The notes: generated by a model not told the origin, from the sequence alone. 64,000 nucleotides of DNA from Hydrogenovibrio sp965140365 (GCA_965140365.1 OZ223196.1); one strand, 5' to 3'; positions 1 to 8,795 are shown, counted from the first letter of the stretch. Translations and numbers: made by a program.

Positions 1-742
1 AGACATCTGTAGAAAACTGAGCTTTTAGTCTGCCTGTAGGGAACTCTTCTCCAGCTAAAGTATCTAGCCAGTTTATTCCATCATTATAAATTTCATCATG
101 CCTTGGTGTTGTGACCGGAATTAATTTTTTCTTGCCGAATGTTCTAGCTAACTTTAGTGCTTTTATTTTCTGACTAAAAGCTTTCTTTTTTTTATTTGAA
201 ATTTGTTCAAATCTTAGCATGACCTTTTCTATAGGAACCTTATCTTGGTCAGTGTAAATGGAAAAGTCGATATAGTCATTTGGAGCAGTGTTTAACATAG
301 GTTCAGTTTGATAAACGAAACCAAGAAGCCCCTCAGTATCAGAAGAATATTTTCTAATATTGTTTTTTAATTTGATGGTAATTTCAGAAGGAACCTCTCT
401 AGACATTCTTTTTAATAAGTCATCGTCGGATATCTCCCAACGGACTACGTCTTCATCTTTAAAGTGAGAATCAAATGAGTGTCTATTAGCTAGTATTGCT
501 GAAGTCGCAGCATCTATTCTATTGTTTACTTGGAATGACCATGGCCCAAAGTGAAAGAATTGCCAATTAATTCCTGTAAATGAGGTTCCATTGTGTTTTT
601 GGGCATAATAAAGGTCTGCAAGATATACATACTTAATTAAATGTATAGGTCCCAGTCTTCGAGAGAGATAATCATCACCCTGCCCAGCAGTTAATAAGGC
701 ATATTGGATTATTAAATCTATATTCTTTTCGTTATACGACAA
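1..742 (-). CDS. Panacea/SocA-like protein (DUF4065-type), partial at the window edge
   Basis: An open frame runs from a TTG at 742-740 to the window edge, at least 247 codons, with an in-frame TAA four codons upstream of the TTG. An AAGG lies about 10 nt before the start. The N-terminal part contains IKYVYLADLYYAQ, then FTGINWQFFHFGPWS. This matches the pattern of the Panacea (SocA-like antitoxin) domain, which usually has K-L-L-Y-x-A-D near the start and a GP motif about 35 residues later. Panacea proteins act as chaperone-type antitoxins or as parts of defence loci. The rest of the protein is not recognised. It is transposon cargo on the same strand as the nuclease gene at 1180-2673, but 437 bp away. 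The family match is by eye only. Confidence 0.62.
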   Translation of the reverse strand, partial: MSYNEKNIDLIIQYALLTAGQGDDYLSRRLGPIHLIKYVYLADLYYAQKHNGTSFTGINWQFFHFGPWSFQVNNRIDAATSAILANRHSFDSHFKDEDVVRWEISDDDLLKRMSREVPSEITIKLKNNIRKYSSDTEGLLGFVYQTEPMLNTAPNDYIDFSIYTDQDKVPIEKVMLRFEQISNKKKKAFSQKIKALKLARTFGKKKLIPVTTPRHDEIYNDGINWLDTLAGEEFPTGRLKAQFSTDV

Positions 743-1179
743 AGTTTTTTAGACCTTTAAAATTAAAAATTTGAAGGATTTTACTTTAACAAAAAACGTA
801 CTGCAACTCACTATGTCTTTATCGACTAATTTTCTGTTTTTATTAAAAATTTAAATATTGTTTTGAGCATATTGCACAAATCTTATTGAGTTTTTTTAAA
901 TTAAATTTAGAGTTAATCCATAAAGGTAAAAATATCGTTAGGGATGTAAAGCTTTTGGCCTGCGATATGTAAATGTTGGGTCTGAAAAGTTTTTTTACTG
1001 CAAGTGATTATTGTGTAGTATGAGGTGTTAGAGAAAAAGGTATTTTCCCATTATGTCGGTTTCAGGATTATTGTTCTTCTTAAGAATTGTTCGGGGTGGA
1101 ACTATTAAGGATTTATTTTTAGGGGAGGAGTTACGGGATTTTAAATGGAATTCATAAAATTACAAAATAAGTTAACTCC
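743..1179. other. 437-bp AT-rich gap between two cargo genes
   Basis: No convincing gene is present. The longest short frame on the plus strand (about 34 codons from 1053) lacks a recognisable product, and an internal GGGGAGGAG does not precede a long frame. The gap holds the promoter candidate at 778-806. I see no CRISPR-like repeats and no tRNA. Confidence 0.6.
778..806 (-). promoter_or_regulatory. Candidate sigma-70 promoter for the Panacea-like gene
   Basis: On the minus strand TTGCAG is followed after exactly 17 nt by TAAAAT. The -10 box lies about 36 nt upstream of the TTG start at 742. Spacing and hexamers are good, but the region is AT-rich and chance matches are easy. Confidence 0.4.
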
Positions 1180-2673
1180 TTAACATAAAGGATGATTTGC
1201 ATAGTGCTCGTTAAGTGTATCAACCATGCTGGTTAGCCTTTTGGATTTTGCATAATTTATAATTTGTGCACCATCTTTCCAGTCGATTTTGTATTTTTTT
1301 ATTTTTTCTTGTCGAGTCTTTAAATATTCTTTAGCTTCTGAAGAGAAGGTTCCACTTGTCCAGTATTCAAAGATTATTGCCCTATGCTCAAAGAAAGGTT
1401 GTTCTTTTAAGCTTTTGTAAATGATGCCTATTTTTTTAAACCATGTTTGTATTTCGGCAATCTGAATTTCTCTGTTTGGCTGGTATCCTTTGCATTCATA
1501 AATAGCGACCTCGTGGTCACCTTTTATTCTTCGGACATCAATTTCAGCTTTTTGGTTATCTAAATTATGAACCTTCACTCCAATATCGATGGTATCTCCT
1601 TCCGCCTTTAGAACAATGTGCCCTACAAGTAGCTCAAATAAAGCTCCTCGAACATTTATGGCTGCCCCTTCAATTTTGCTTAAAGAGTTCAGTAATTTAT
1701 ACAATTGATCAGGGTTTGTAGCTGCTAATGCACTAGCGTTTTCAAGGGTGTTTGCCAAAGAATGCAAGCTTTTAGCAACCTCAGAACCGAACATGATTTC
1801 AGGTGTTGTAAATACAAGGCCTGAAGATTTGCCTAATATAAATGCTTCTTTAGTAAACCTCTCGGCCATTAAGATGCTTAAGAAAGGCCTGATTTGTTTT
1901 ATAGATCGATTGGCTTCACACTTCTTAATAAAATACTTTGCAGCATTTTCATCTATGGCAGAGTATGTGGCATCAATTACTACAAATCCTGGAGTAAGCT
2001 TTCCTGAGTTGAAGTGTCTGAAGGGGTGTAAGTAGCATGGCGCTGTAATATCCCAACCAAATTGACCAAATTTAGGAATGTCATCAATAGTTCTCTTCTT
2101 GATTGCATTGTAACTGCCGAAGCCGGTTTTTTGGACCCAATCTGCTATTGCATCTACTAGTATGTCATCTAGGATTTTCTGATTTTTGTTGATGTCATTG
2201 TTGTATTCAAAGAAAAAGGGAGTTAATTTTAAGATTGAACCGTAGCTTGGATCTATTTCTTCCAGTAATATTTTTGATTTGATTAGTTGCTCCATAACTT
2301 TATCGCTTGATAAATGTTTTTTTAACCTTTCTGGAGCTCCGCTAATGATTTCAAAATGATTTTTAGGAATCCAGCCCCCCTTTGAAATCACAGAGCTAAT
2401 GGCAAGGCCGTAAGCCGTGTTTGATTCTATGTGTGCCTTGTATAGGTTATTCCAAAACTCAGGGGTTCCAAATTGGTCTTCCAGATATAAAAATGATTCT
2501 CGTCTCGGTAATTGAATAGAGGTGAATTTGTTTATTTTTCCCATAGATGCTCTAGAAATTCTCTGTCTAGCTGATGCATCACTTACACCTGACTTTATTA
2601 AGTACGCCTTGATTTTTGAAGATGGTAATGGCCCATGTTTTTTTAGTAGGTATGGTATGGATAAAGTTGACAT
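1180..2673 (-). CDS. Putative PD-(D/E)XK nuclease with N-terminal winged-helix-like region; transposon cargo, candidate defence gene
   Basis: The protein has 497 residues. The first 60 or so (PYLLKKHGPLPSSKIKAYLI...ASARQRISRA) read like a winged helix-turn-helix. The middle is not recognised. Near residues 343-397 there is GALFELLVG (E347), then AEIDVRR (D379), then YECKGY (E393-x-K395). That E...D...ExK order and spacing fits the restriction-endonuclease-like PD-(D/E)XK fold. It sits between tniQ and a Panacea-like gene, a position where Tn7-like elements commonly carry defence cargo. Its own promoter probably lies in the 186 bp upstream. Nuclease activity and a defence role are inference, and no named system is assigned. 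Confidence 0.6.
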   Translation of the reverse strand: MSTLSIPYLLKKHGPLPSSKIKAYLIKSGVSDASARQRISRASMGKINKFTSIQLPRRESFLYLEDQFGTPEFWNNLYKAHIESNTAYGLAISSVISKGGWIPKNHFEIISGAPERLKKHLSSDKVMEQLIKSKILLEEIDPSYGSILKLTPFFFEYNNDINKNQKILDDILVDAIADWVQKTGFGSYNAIKKRTIDDIPKFGQFGWDITAPCYLHPFRHFNSGKLTPGFVVIDATYSAIDENAAKYFIKKCEANRSIKQIRPFLSILMAERFTKEAFILGKSSGLVFTTPEIMFGSEVAKSLHSLANTLENASALAATNPDQLYKLLNSLSKIEGAAINVRGALFELLVGHIVLKAEGDTIDIGVKVHNLDNQKAEIDVRRIKGDHEVAIYECKGYQPNREIQIAEIQTWFKKIGIIYKSLKEQPFFEHRAIIFEYWTSGTFSSEAKEYLKTRQEKIKKYKIDWKDGAQIINYAKSKRLTSMVDTLNEHYANHPLC

Positions 2674-2859
2674 AAATTAGACCTCCAGATCCCTATTGTC
2701 ACACTGCGCTATTTATAATATTACTATAATGTTGAGAGGATGTTTTTCATGTCTAAAATTAAGTTATTATAAATCAACGTGTTATATTGAATTAAACATG
2801 TTTTTTATAATATTGGTTGTCACAGTTTTTCTTTAGAGCTGGCGTTAAGAAAAGCTGTT

Positions 2860-3993
2860 TTAACTTTTGCGGATACCTCTAAAATAGTATTCTAAGTAAC
2901 GTTGTATCTGTGTTGGCTTAATCTTTTTCTTTAACCGTCTCTTGAAAAAATTAACGATATTCGATTTTTCCTCGTCGCACGCGAAATATTTGTATTGCTT
3001 GATATGAAAAAACAGCGTATCAGTTACCCAAAACGGAAATTCTAAATAGGGAGTTTTAATCAAGTGAGTTGACGTATTAGTTGCTTTGCATGCTTTTATA
3101 AAGCCCTCTGGCCAGTCCTGTAATAAGCAATAAATCATGATTAATCCGGTGCGCCGTAAACTAATATTAAGCCTTTCTGGTTCAACATTGTGGCCAATCA
3201 ATTCTCGATGGTATATTTGCTCCAAACCCAAGTTTTGACGCAAGTGCATAAACAGTTCTTCGCCCTTTGGGCTGCACACCAAAAACGACAACAAACGCCG
3301 GATGCCCTCAAAATACAGATTTGAATAGTTAAACTCCAGATCTCCGGCATGGCCATACCCGAGAGAGGACTGCAAAAAATTGATGCAATTGATTTCATAT
3401 TCATCGCCAATGGTCGGAACAAATTCGGTCTCGCGCAAATCAAAACCACATTTTGAGCAGTGAACGATATCGAGCGGCTGGTAAAGAACTTCCTCTTCAT
3501 GTTTTTGCAGTCGTTTCAGATCAATCGGGTTACGGCACTTAGGGCATCGATCATGTAACTGTACGGAATGGTATGGGCAGGCTGTCATAAACCCTAATCG
3601 CCAGTGCTTTCGAAAATAAGGCCTGTCACCGTCTTCTGCCAGACAGCAAGGGCAGTATTGCAAGCTAAATAACTTTTTCCCTGTCTGTCTTATGCCAAGG
3701 GGCATTACCCATTTGACCTGGTTTGTCTTCCCAGTCTGGTTGTAAAAATACTCGCAGGAGCCATAAAACGGTAAGCGCCGGATTTGTGTTTCATTCAGTC
3801 CTGTTCTTTCAAGAATGGACGACATTCTTTTCTCGTTTAAGAATACATCAAGATCACTTTTCCAAGACTCCACATCTTTGGTAATCAGGGTCGCTAATTG
3901 AGTTGGCTTCATTCCATACAACAAAGCATTTCGGGCAATCCAAGATGTCATCAGTTCATCTTTAAATGGTGGGTCAAGAATGTACCGTCTCAT
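2860..3993 (-). CDS. tniQ: TniQ/TnsD-family target-selection protein
   Basis: The protein has 377 residues. The N-terminus carries the typical TniQ opening (PPFKDELMTSWIARNALLYGM). A zinc-binding region follows: YCPCCLAEDGDRPYFRKHWR, then ACPYHSVQLHDRCPKC and later CSKCGFD. TniQ/TnsD proteins recognise the attachment site and recruit TnsC. This one is the last gene of the tns operon, starting 2 nt after tnsC ends. It is shorter than Tn7 TnsD (about 500 residues) and closer to the TniQ proteins of elements that use other chromosomal sites. Given the insertion described at 7620, its target is presumably comM, which is inference. Confidence 0.88.
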   Translation of the reverse strand: MRRYILDPPFKDELMTSWIARNALLYGMKPTQLATLITKDVESWKSDLDVFLNEKRMSSILERTGLNETQIRRLPFYGSCEYFYNQTGKTNQVKWVMPLGIRQTGKKLFSLQYCPCCLAEDGDRPYFRKHWRLGFMTACPYHSVQLHDRCPKCRNPIDLKRLQKHEEEVLYQPLDIVHCSKCGFDLRETEFVPTIGDEYEINCINFLQSSLGYGHAGDLEFNYSNLYFEGIRRLLSFLVCSPKGEELFMHLRQNLGLEQIYHRELIGHNVEPERLNISLRRTGLIMIYCLLQDWPEGFIKACKATNTSTHLIKTPYLEFPFWVTDTLFFHIKQYKYFACDEEKSNIVNFFKRRLKKKIKPTQIQRYLEYYFRGIRKS

Positions 3994-3995
3994 AT

Positions 3996-4907
3996 CTAAC
4001 GCATCCGTTTGAGCAAGTCCTTTCGTTTCGACGCCGGTACCAAGTTCAAGTCTCCGAAAACCGATTCATCAATGGAAGGCAAGTCATGACGAATTGCGTA
4101 TACGGCCAAACGTTTGATGATTAAAATCAACTCGCCAATCAAGCCTTCACTTAAATAATGCAGCTGTTCAATAAATGGCTTTTTGTATAGAAAGGATGGT
4201 TCCGGCAGAGGAAGCCTTGTTTCAATGGTAGCAATTAATTGGGCGAAAGCCTTACGGTTTTCTTTGGAATCAAACGCCCATCGTTCCAGCACTTCTACCT
4301 GAAACCGGTTCGCCATTTGTGAGTCTACCTGTATTGCGTGAAAAGCATCCTCAATGCCGGCACCGACAATTGGAATTCTTAAAGCGTTACTCAAGTCCTT
4401 AATGCTATTGAGGAAGCCTTTTTGAGCATTGTAGGAGCCGGCGATGATGTGTTGGATTTCATCAATAATCAACATCCGGGTTTCCCGTGCGTTCATAGCT
4501 CGAATAATTTTCTGGCGCTTGACCTCCAGGCTGTCGTTCTTCGCGTAAGGCACAATCATTTCTTCTAACACCCGGATTAGAAAAGCGTTTTCATCCGGTT
4601 TGGCCGGAGCTGAGATAAAGACAACCGGCTGGCGATTTGTATAGTCTTCTTCATCCGTCGTCAAAGGGTAGCGGTTGGCAAAGCGCTTCAGAATTTGTGT
4701 CTTGCCATTATTGCTGTCACCGACAATTAATAGGTTCGGCATTCTTTCGACTTTTGGATAAGAGATGAAATCTTCTATCCGTTCAAGAATTTGTTGTGCT
4801 CTTGGGTACCCAATCCATTTGTCGAGATTGATGTATTCGATGCGTTCCTCTTTTGGCGCACCTAATAAATCAAAGGCCTTGTCTAACAAGTGATTGTATT
4901 GACTCAT
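3996..4907 (-). CDS. tnsC: TnsC/TniB-like AAA+ transposition regulator
   Basis: The protein has 303 residues. Walker A is GDSNNGKT at residues 63-70, and Walker B is LIIDE with the acidic pair at 149-150. The size fits the TniB-like short form of TnsC rather than the 555-residue Tn7 protein. TnsC is the ATP-dependent adaptor that links the TniQ-marked target to the TnsA/TnsB transposase. Its start overlaps the end of tnsB by 4 nt, and tniQ follows 2 nt after its stop, so the operon is translationally coupled. Confidence 0.9.
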   Translation of the reverse strand: MSQYNHLLDKAFDLLGAPKEERIEYINLDKWIGYPRAQQILERIEDFISYPKVERMPNLLIVGDSNNGKTQILKRFANRYPLTTDEEDYTNRQPVVFISAPAKPDENAFLIRVLEEMIVPYAKNDSLEVKRQKIIRAMNARETRMLIIDEIQHIIAGSYNAQKGFLNSIKDLSNALRIPIVGAGIEDAFHAIQVDSQMANRFQVEVLERWAFDSKENRKAFAQLIATIETRLPLPEPSFLYKKPFIEQLHYLSEGLIGELILIIKRLAVYAIRHDLPSIDESVFGDLNLVPASKRKDLLKRMR

Positions 4908-6841
4908 TGTTCAATGTCCTCAAATGGTTGGATGTCGTCAAAATCCTCATCGTCAATACTCTCAATTGAAGGAGTCAGTATTGAACCTATGCTGTAATCA
5001 TCTCCAGCTTGGGTTGCTAGAGAAGGAATGGACTCTTTTTGTCGGATGGCTTCTTTTTGTTTGGCGCGCCGGACATGCTTGGTTTCTTTTTTGGCCTGCT
5101 CAGTCAGCCGTTTCAATCGGGCTCGGGCTTCGAATATAGCCTCTTCATCCGCTTTTTGTGAAGGATTAGCTTCTTTCGCACGGCGTTTCAGCTCTCTCAA
5201 CTCCCAAAGTGAAATCGCCGGGTGACTGGTGTCACGGTACGGTACCACGACATAGGACTCCATATCTGGATCGTAAAAGAAAACCGAGCTCAAATCCCGC
5301 GGGTCATAGCGCACAATGAACTTTTGAACGTTCTTTCGCGTTTTGTCCGGTTGCTTAATCCATTTACGTAATACATCATGAAAGTAGTCAATGCCGAATA
5401 ACTGGATGCCATATTTCTGGACACTTCTTTCTACGTAGGGCAGAAAATCAATCTTCAACTTAAGTGGATTGTCGACTTTTGGCGGGATGCCCCTTCCTAA
5501 CTGTTTACCATCGCCGAGAATGCCTTGTTTATACTTTTGGAGAGGTGACATGCCGATTTCGGAATGCCTCTCGAGATGGTAATGATTCACTAAAAATTCG
5601 GTGAAGTATTGTTCAAATTCTGATAATGTAAAAATAGCATTTCCAGCAGAATCGTATTCCTTTTTGTCTTGAATGTTGGATTTAGTGGTGCCTGGTAACG
5701 TATGAAGCTCAGCATCATTAAATGTCTTGAATGATCGTTCAACATGAGGCCCATAACGGGGTGTTCTTGACGGCCTTTTGGTCATGCTGATCTGATAGGT
5801 ATCACATGCTTTTTTTAGTGAATTACTGTGGAATTCTTTACCGTTATCGGTATGGATGACATCCATAATTCCGAAGGCTGGCCAATCTCCTTTAACGTCA
5901 TGATCAAGTAGCCATTGCTTTTTATCGAGAATAGCATGAGCTAAGCAAAGTCCAGTCAGAAGGGTGTTTGGTTTTTCCAATGAAATATAGAAGCCTACGA
6001 CCATTCGACTGTAAACATCGATTGCCAAGGTTATGATTGGGCGCCCTATATCAAGACGGTACTCGTCATCGACAATAGTTAAGTCCATAGGTGTGTGGTC
6101 AATTTGTACTACAGCAAGAGGCTTGTCTATTCTTGGAAACTTTCCGGTTATAGGCCTGAAGTTTTCACGACCTTTTCGGCCTTCTCTTTTGGTGGCGACT
6201 TCCGATGCACTAAGTTGTGAGATACGAACTCTAAGAGTGTTGATATGAGGTGTAGAAAGTAGTTCGAGACCAGGTAGTTTTCGTTCTTTGTTAATTTCAA
6301 AAATCTCTAATGCTAAGTCACGATAAATATTCGTCACTCTGGGTTGAATCGGGCTTAGATAAATTCCAATGTATTTCTGTATTAACTCTTCAACTTCGGG
6401 CTGCAAACGGCCATATTCTTTTCGTTTTTTTCTGAGTAGGGATAACGGATTTCCGTTTGATTTTTTGTATTTTTGTAACTGTTTGTAAGCCGTCGGTTCG
6501 GAGATGCCTAGTTTGCCGGCGACTTCTTGGAGTTTTGCCCGTCTTTCAACTTCATCGTTAACCTGCATGACTTGATTAAACAGCATGGCTTTATTGTTGG
6601 CCTTAATCCAATCTTCGTCCGGAATGGTTAACAGTTCTGTTGCGGGGATAACTTCAATAGGCTTTTCGGGGTCTGCCGGTTGAGATGATAATTCAGAAAC
6701 ATGTAACTTTTTAACGGTACCTGTAAACGAGCTGCGGACAGATACGTGTTCCAGGTCAAGCACTCCGATTACCCTGTAGCGTGAGTTACCATGAAATACT
6801 TCGGCGCCGATTTCAAAATGGGTTTCACTCATTGTTTTCAT
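4904..6841 (-). CDS. tnsB: TnsB transposase (DDE/RNase H fold)
   Basis: The protein has 645 residues. A helix-turn-helix lies around residues 100-125 (GKLGISEPTAYKQL). The DDE triad is readable as D248 in VQIDHTP, D332 in HTDNGKEF and E368 in HVERSF, with the usual Mu/Tn7 spacing. The C-terminal third is the Mu-type beta-barrel followed by a charged tail, which in Tn7 contacts TnsC. TnsB binds the end repeats and carries out 3' cleavage and strand transfer. Its start overlaps tnsA by 17 nt. Confidence 0.92.
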   Translation of the reverse strand: MKTMSETHFEIGAEVFHGNSRYRVIGVLDLEHVSVRSSFTGTVKKLHVSELSSQPADPEKPIEVIPATELLTIPDEDWIKANNKAMLFNQVMQVNDEVERRAKLQEVAGKLGISEPTAYKQLQKYKKSNGNPLSLLRKKRKEYGRLQPEVEELIQKYIGIYLSPIQPRVTNIYRDLALEIFEINKERKLPGLELLSTPHINTLRVRISQLSASEVATKREGRKGRENFRPITGKFPRIDKPLAVVQIDHTPMDLTIVDDEYRLDIGRPIITLAIDVYSRMVVGFYISLEKPNTLLTGLCLAHAILDKKQWLLDHDVKGDWPAFGIMDVIHTDNGKEFHSNSLKKACDTYQISMTKRPSRTPRYGPHVERSFKTFNDAELHTLPGTTKSNIQDKKEYDSAGNAIFTLSEFEQYFTEFLVNHYHLERHSEIGMSPLQKYKQGILGDGKQLGRGIPPKVDNPLKLKIDFLPYVERSVQKYGIQLFGIDYFHDVLRKWIKQPDKTRKNVQKFIVRYDPRDLSSVFFYDPDMESYVVVPYRDTSHPAISLWELRELKRRAKEANPSQKADEEAIFEARARLKRLTEQAKKETKHVRRAKQKEAIRQKESIPSLATQAGDDYSIGSILTPSIESIDDEDFDDIQPFEDIEQ

Positions 6842-7505
6842 CCTTGGAATATTCAGGTTTTACCCAGATTAATTGATTCATGTTGAGCGGGGTTGATAAG
6901 TCGGTGGTGACTAGTTGGTTTGAGACGGCATACCAGAGTGTATTTAGGAACTCTGCTTGCTCCATTTCATCGGTTGAACAAAGAGCTAATAGTTCGTTAA
7001 TTGGGGTTGGTTGACCTCTGGATAAAATCTTTTGAATGGTTGCAAGTTGGTATTTTTCGAATGGGCGGTTTTTGTAGGGGAGGAGAAAGGTGACGTTTTG
7101 TAAGAATGGGGAGAGAATCTCTTGTTCAGTCCATATCCTAAATCGTGTGTTGGGTTCTGATTTTAATTCCCGTATAGCAGCTTTAAACTTTGGTTTTAGT
7201 TTTTCCCAGTCTTTTTTGAGGTCGCTCCTGTATTTCACCTCGATATACAGCAATCTTCCATCTTTAAACTTAATCAAAATATCAGGCGTATAATGTCTTT
7301 TTTTACCATCATGAATGAATTCAAATCGCCTTGGCTGAGTTTTGAATTTTTCAATTTGGTCATCAAACTCACATAGCAGAAGTGCTTTGCGTTCAAGGCC
7401 AGATTCAAAGTGAGTATATTCATCACTTTTATTACTGTGTACATGGCCGGTAATGTTACGATAACTTAATGGAATTTTTCTGGCTGGCATGGCAAGCATT
7501 CTCAT
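6825..7505 (-). CDS. tnsA: TnsA-like endonuclease
   Basis: The protein has 226 residues. The catalytic core of a TnsA nuclease is visible: ESGLE at residues 34-38, D75 in HYTPDILIKF and E89-x-K91 in YIEVKYR, which is a PD-(D/E)XK arrangement. The C-terminal half (from about residue 125) matches the small winged-helix TnsA C-terminal domain. TnsA makes the 5' nicks, so transposition should be cut-and-paste. It is the first gene of the tns operon and starts about 115 bp inside the transposon end, so its promoter overlaps the TnsB-binding repeats, an arrangement that allows TnsB autoregulation in this family. Confidence 0.88.
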   Translation of the reverse strand: MRMLAMPARKIPLSYRNITGHVHSNKSDEYTHFESGLERKALLLCEFDDQIEKFKTQPRRFEFIHDGKKRHYTPDILIKFKDGRLLYIEVKYRSDLKKDWEKLKPKFKAAIRELKSEPNTRFRIWTEQEILSPFLQNVTFLLPYKNRPFEKYQLATIQKILSRGQPTPINELLALCSTDEMEQAEFLNTLWYAVSNQLVTTDLSTPLNMNQLIWVKPEYSKDENNE

Positions 7506-7533
7506 TTATTATTGTAGGATTTTTGGTTTCTGT

Positions 7534-7619
7534 ACTATCTTTTAACTCAGATTATCAATTAATTTTGTAGAAAATGGCATTTTTACTCCCGATATTATCA
7601 TTTAATTTTGTATTTGACA
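7534..7619 (-). repeat. Transposon end with repeated TnsB-type sites
   Basis: Two near-identical 19-bp direct repeats (attatcaattaattttgta at 7551-7569 and attatcatttaattttgta at 7594-7612) differ at one base. A weaker third copy begins at 7534. The element terminates in ACA at 7617-7619. Repeated AT-rich sites of about 20 bp near a TGT/ACA terminus are typical of Tn7-family ends. Recognisable comM coding sequence starts directly after. The likely target-duplication copy would be 7620-7624 (GCTGT), which needs the other end for proof. Confidence 0.75.
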
Positions 7620-8053
7620 GCTGTTCCGACACTCCGGAGCAAATCAGTCGGTATCGGCAGAAAATTTCCGGGCCTTTGTTGGACCGCATTGATTGTCATT
7701 TGGAAGTGCCACCGGTGGACTTTGAGGCTTTGAGCGGCCAGCCGGAAGCGGGCGCTGAAACCAGCGCGCAAATTCGAGCGCGAGTGCAGCAATGCCAGGC
7801 TTTGCAGTATGAGCGTCAGGACTGTTTAAATACCGCTTTGACGTCGAAGCAGCTTGAAGGCTTGGTGGTGTTGGATTCGGCTTCTAAACAGCTTTTGGAA
7901 CAAGCCATGAACCGTTTGGGCCTTTCGGCCCGAGGGTATCACCGAATTTTAAGAGTGGCCAGAACCCTGGCTGATATGAAAGGACAGACCGACGTCGAAG
8001 CGTCGCATCTGGCCGAAGCTATTTCCTACCGCAGTATGGACAAATCCTTGTAA
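7620..8053 (+). pseudogene. comM: 3' fragment of comM (YifB), disrupted by the Tn7-like element
   Basis: The fragment keeps the C-terminal third of ComM: TPEQISRYRQKISGPLLDRI, then the EVPPV segment and a C-terminal helical domain with LGLSARGYHRILRVARTLAD. ComM is a hexameric Mg-chelatase-type AAA+ helicase that promotes branch migration during natural transformation. The Walker motifs and N-terminal Lon-like domain are missing, so the product cannot be active. The open frame extends upstream to an ATG at 7574 inside the transposon end, giving about 15 foreign residues; this is accidental. comM is a known insertion site for Tn7-related elements, including the AbaR islands of Acinetobacter. 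Confidence 0.88.
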
Positions 8054-8079
8054 ATGACGAATCGATTTATTTAACGGCC

Positions 8080-8745
8080 TTGATTGTCGGTCTGCTGGGC
8101 GGTGTTCACTGCTTGGGGATGTGTGGCGGAGTGGTTGGTGCCTTGACCTTTAACTTGAGACCGGAAGTTCAGCTGAGCTGGTGGCGTATGTTGCCGTACC
8201 AGTTAAGCTATAATCTGGGACGCATCAGTAGCTATGTTCTGATTGGCGCGCTATTCGGGTTTTTAGGCAGTTCGTTGGTGTCTCTGGCGAGCTTTTTGCC
8301 ATTGCAACAGTCCTTACAGGTGGTCGCCGGAGTTTTTATGGTGGTGCTTGGGTTGTATTTGGGCGGATGGTGGAATGGTTTGGTGGTCATTGAAAAAGGC
8401 GGCCAAGGCATTTGGAAGCGTTTAGCGCCTTTAACGCAAAAGATGATGCCCATTCGCACAATTGGCCAGGCCTGGCTGTATGGAATGGTTTGGGGTTGGT
8501 TACCTTGCGGTTTGGTGTACAGTATGTTGATTATGGCGTTGAGTGCTGGCGGGGCGTTGCAAGGGGGATTAGTCATGTTGGCGTTCGGCCTGGGAACTTT
8601 GCCAAATCTCTTGCTGATGGGGACGTTTGTATTTTTCTTCACGCGTTTGGCTCGAAATGACAAAGTGCGTAAAGTGGCCGGTGGGTTGGTTGTTTTGATG
8701 GGCTTGGGGCAGTTGTATTTGGCCTACAGTGTGCAAGTCGCCTAG
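8080..8745 (+). CDS. Sulfite exporter TauE/SafE-family-like membrane protein (UreH/DsbD-like)
   Basis: The protein has about 221 residues and six or seven hydrophobic segments. It opens with VGLLGGVHCLGMCGGVVGAL and carries a second Cys-Gly segment, WGWLPCGLVYSML, near residue 145. Paired GxHCxGMCGG and PCGL motifs in duplicated three-helix halves mark the DsbD/UreH-like branch often annotated TauE/SafE. Relatives near cytochrome oxidase genes act in metal or redox handling; the substrate here is unknown. The first usable start is TTG at 8080, but the frame is open further upstream (NDESIYLTAL...) without a standard start, so the N-terminus is uncertain. It lies 26 nt after comM and was probably co-transcribed with it. 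Confidence 0.75.
   Translation: MIVGLLGGVHCLGMCGGVVGALTFNLRPEVQLSWWRMLPYQLSYNLGRISSYVLIGALFGFLGSSLVSLASFLPLQQSLQVVAGVFMVVLGLYLGGWWNGLVVIEKGGQGIWKRLAPLTQKMMPIRTIGQAWLYGMVWGWLPCGLVYSMLIMALSAGGALQGGLVMLAFGLGTLPNLLLMGTFVFFFTRLARNDKVRKVAGGLVVLMGLGQLYLAYSVQVA
8466..8475. repeat. CCAGGCCTGG copy inside the TauE/SafE-like gene
   Basis: The core extends to GCCAGGCCTGGC; A and T tracts are lacking. Confidence 0.75.
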
Positions 8746-8769
8746 GCGCTTTTGTGTGACAGGAAAAGT

Positions 8770-8795
8770 AAAAAGCCCCGAAAGGGGCTTTTTTT
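8770..8795. terminator. Bidirectional rho-independent terminator
   Basis: A 10-bp stem (AAAAAGCCCC / GGGGCTTTTT) with a GAAA loop is followed by a T run. It lies between the convergent TauE/SafE-like gene and the TolC-like gene, and the TAA of the latter lies in the T tract. Confidence 0.9.

Larger units (their letters stand above)
1..7619 (-). mobile_element. Tn7-like transposon, tnsA-proximal end (other end lies left of the window)
   Basis: The block contains tnsA, tnsB, tnsC and tniQ in one minus-strand operon with cargo genes beyond tniQ. At 7534-7619 there are repeated AT-rich sites and a terminal ACA (TGT when read into the element), after which a 3' comM fragment begins. The DNA is visibly AT-richer than the backbone from 7.6 kb on. 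In Tn7 family elements TnsA and TnsB cut and join DNA, TnsC is the AAA+ regulator and TniQ/TnsD picks the target. The left end, the target duplication and the 5' part of comM should lie outside the window. No cas genes are seen in the visible part, so a CRISPR-associated type cannot be claimed. Confidence 0.88.

Noticed and set aside
1053..1157. A 34-codon plus-strand frame in the cargo gap
   Set aside because: No ribosome site at the start and no recognisable sequence; length is expected by chance in AT-rich DNA.
1..7619. CRISPR-associated (CAST) type of Tn7-like element
   Set aside because: No cas genes or CRISPR repeats are seen in the visible part, and insertion in comM fits direct TniQ-guided targeting.
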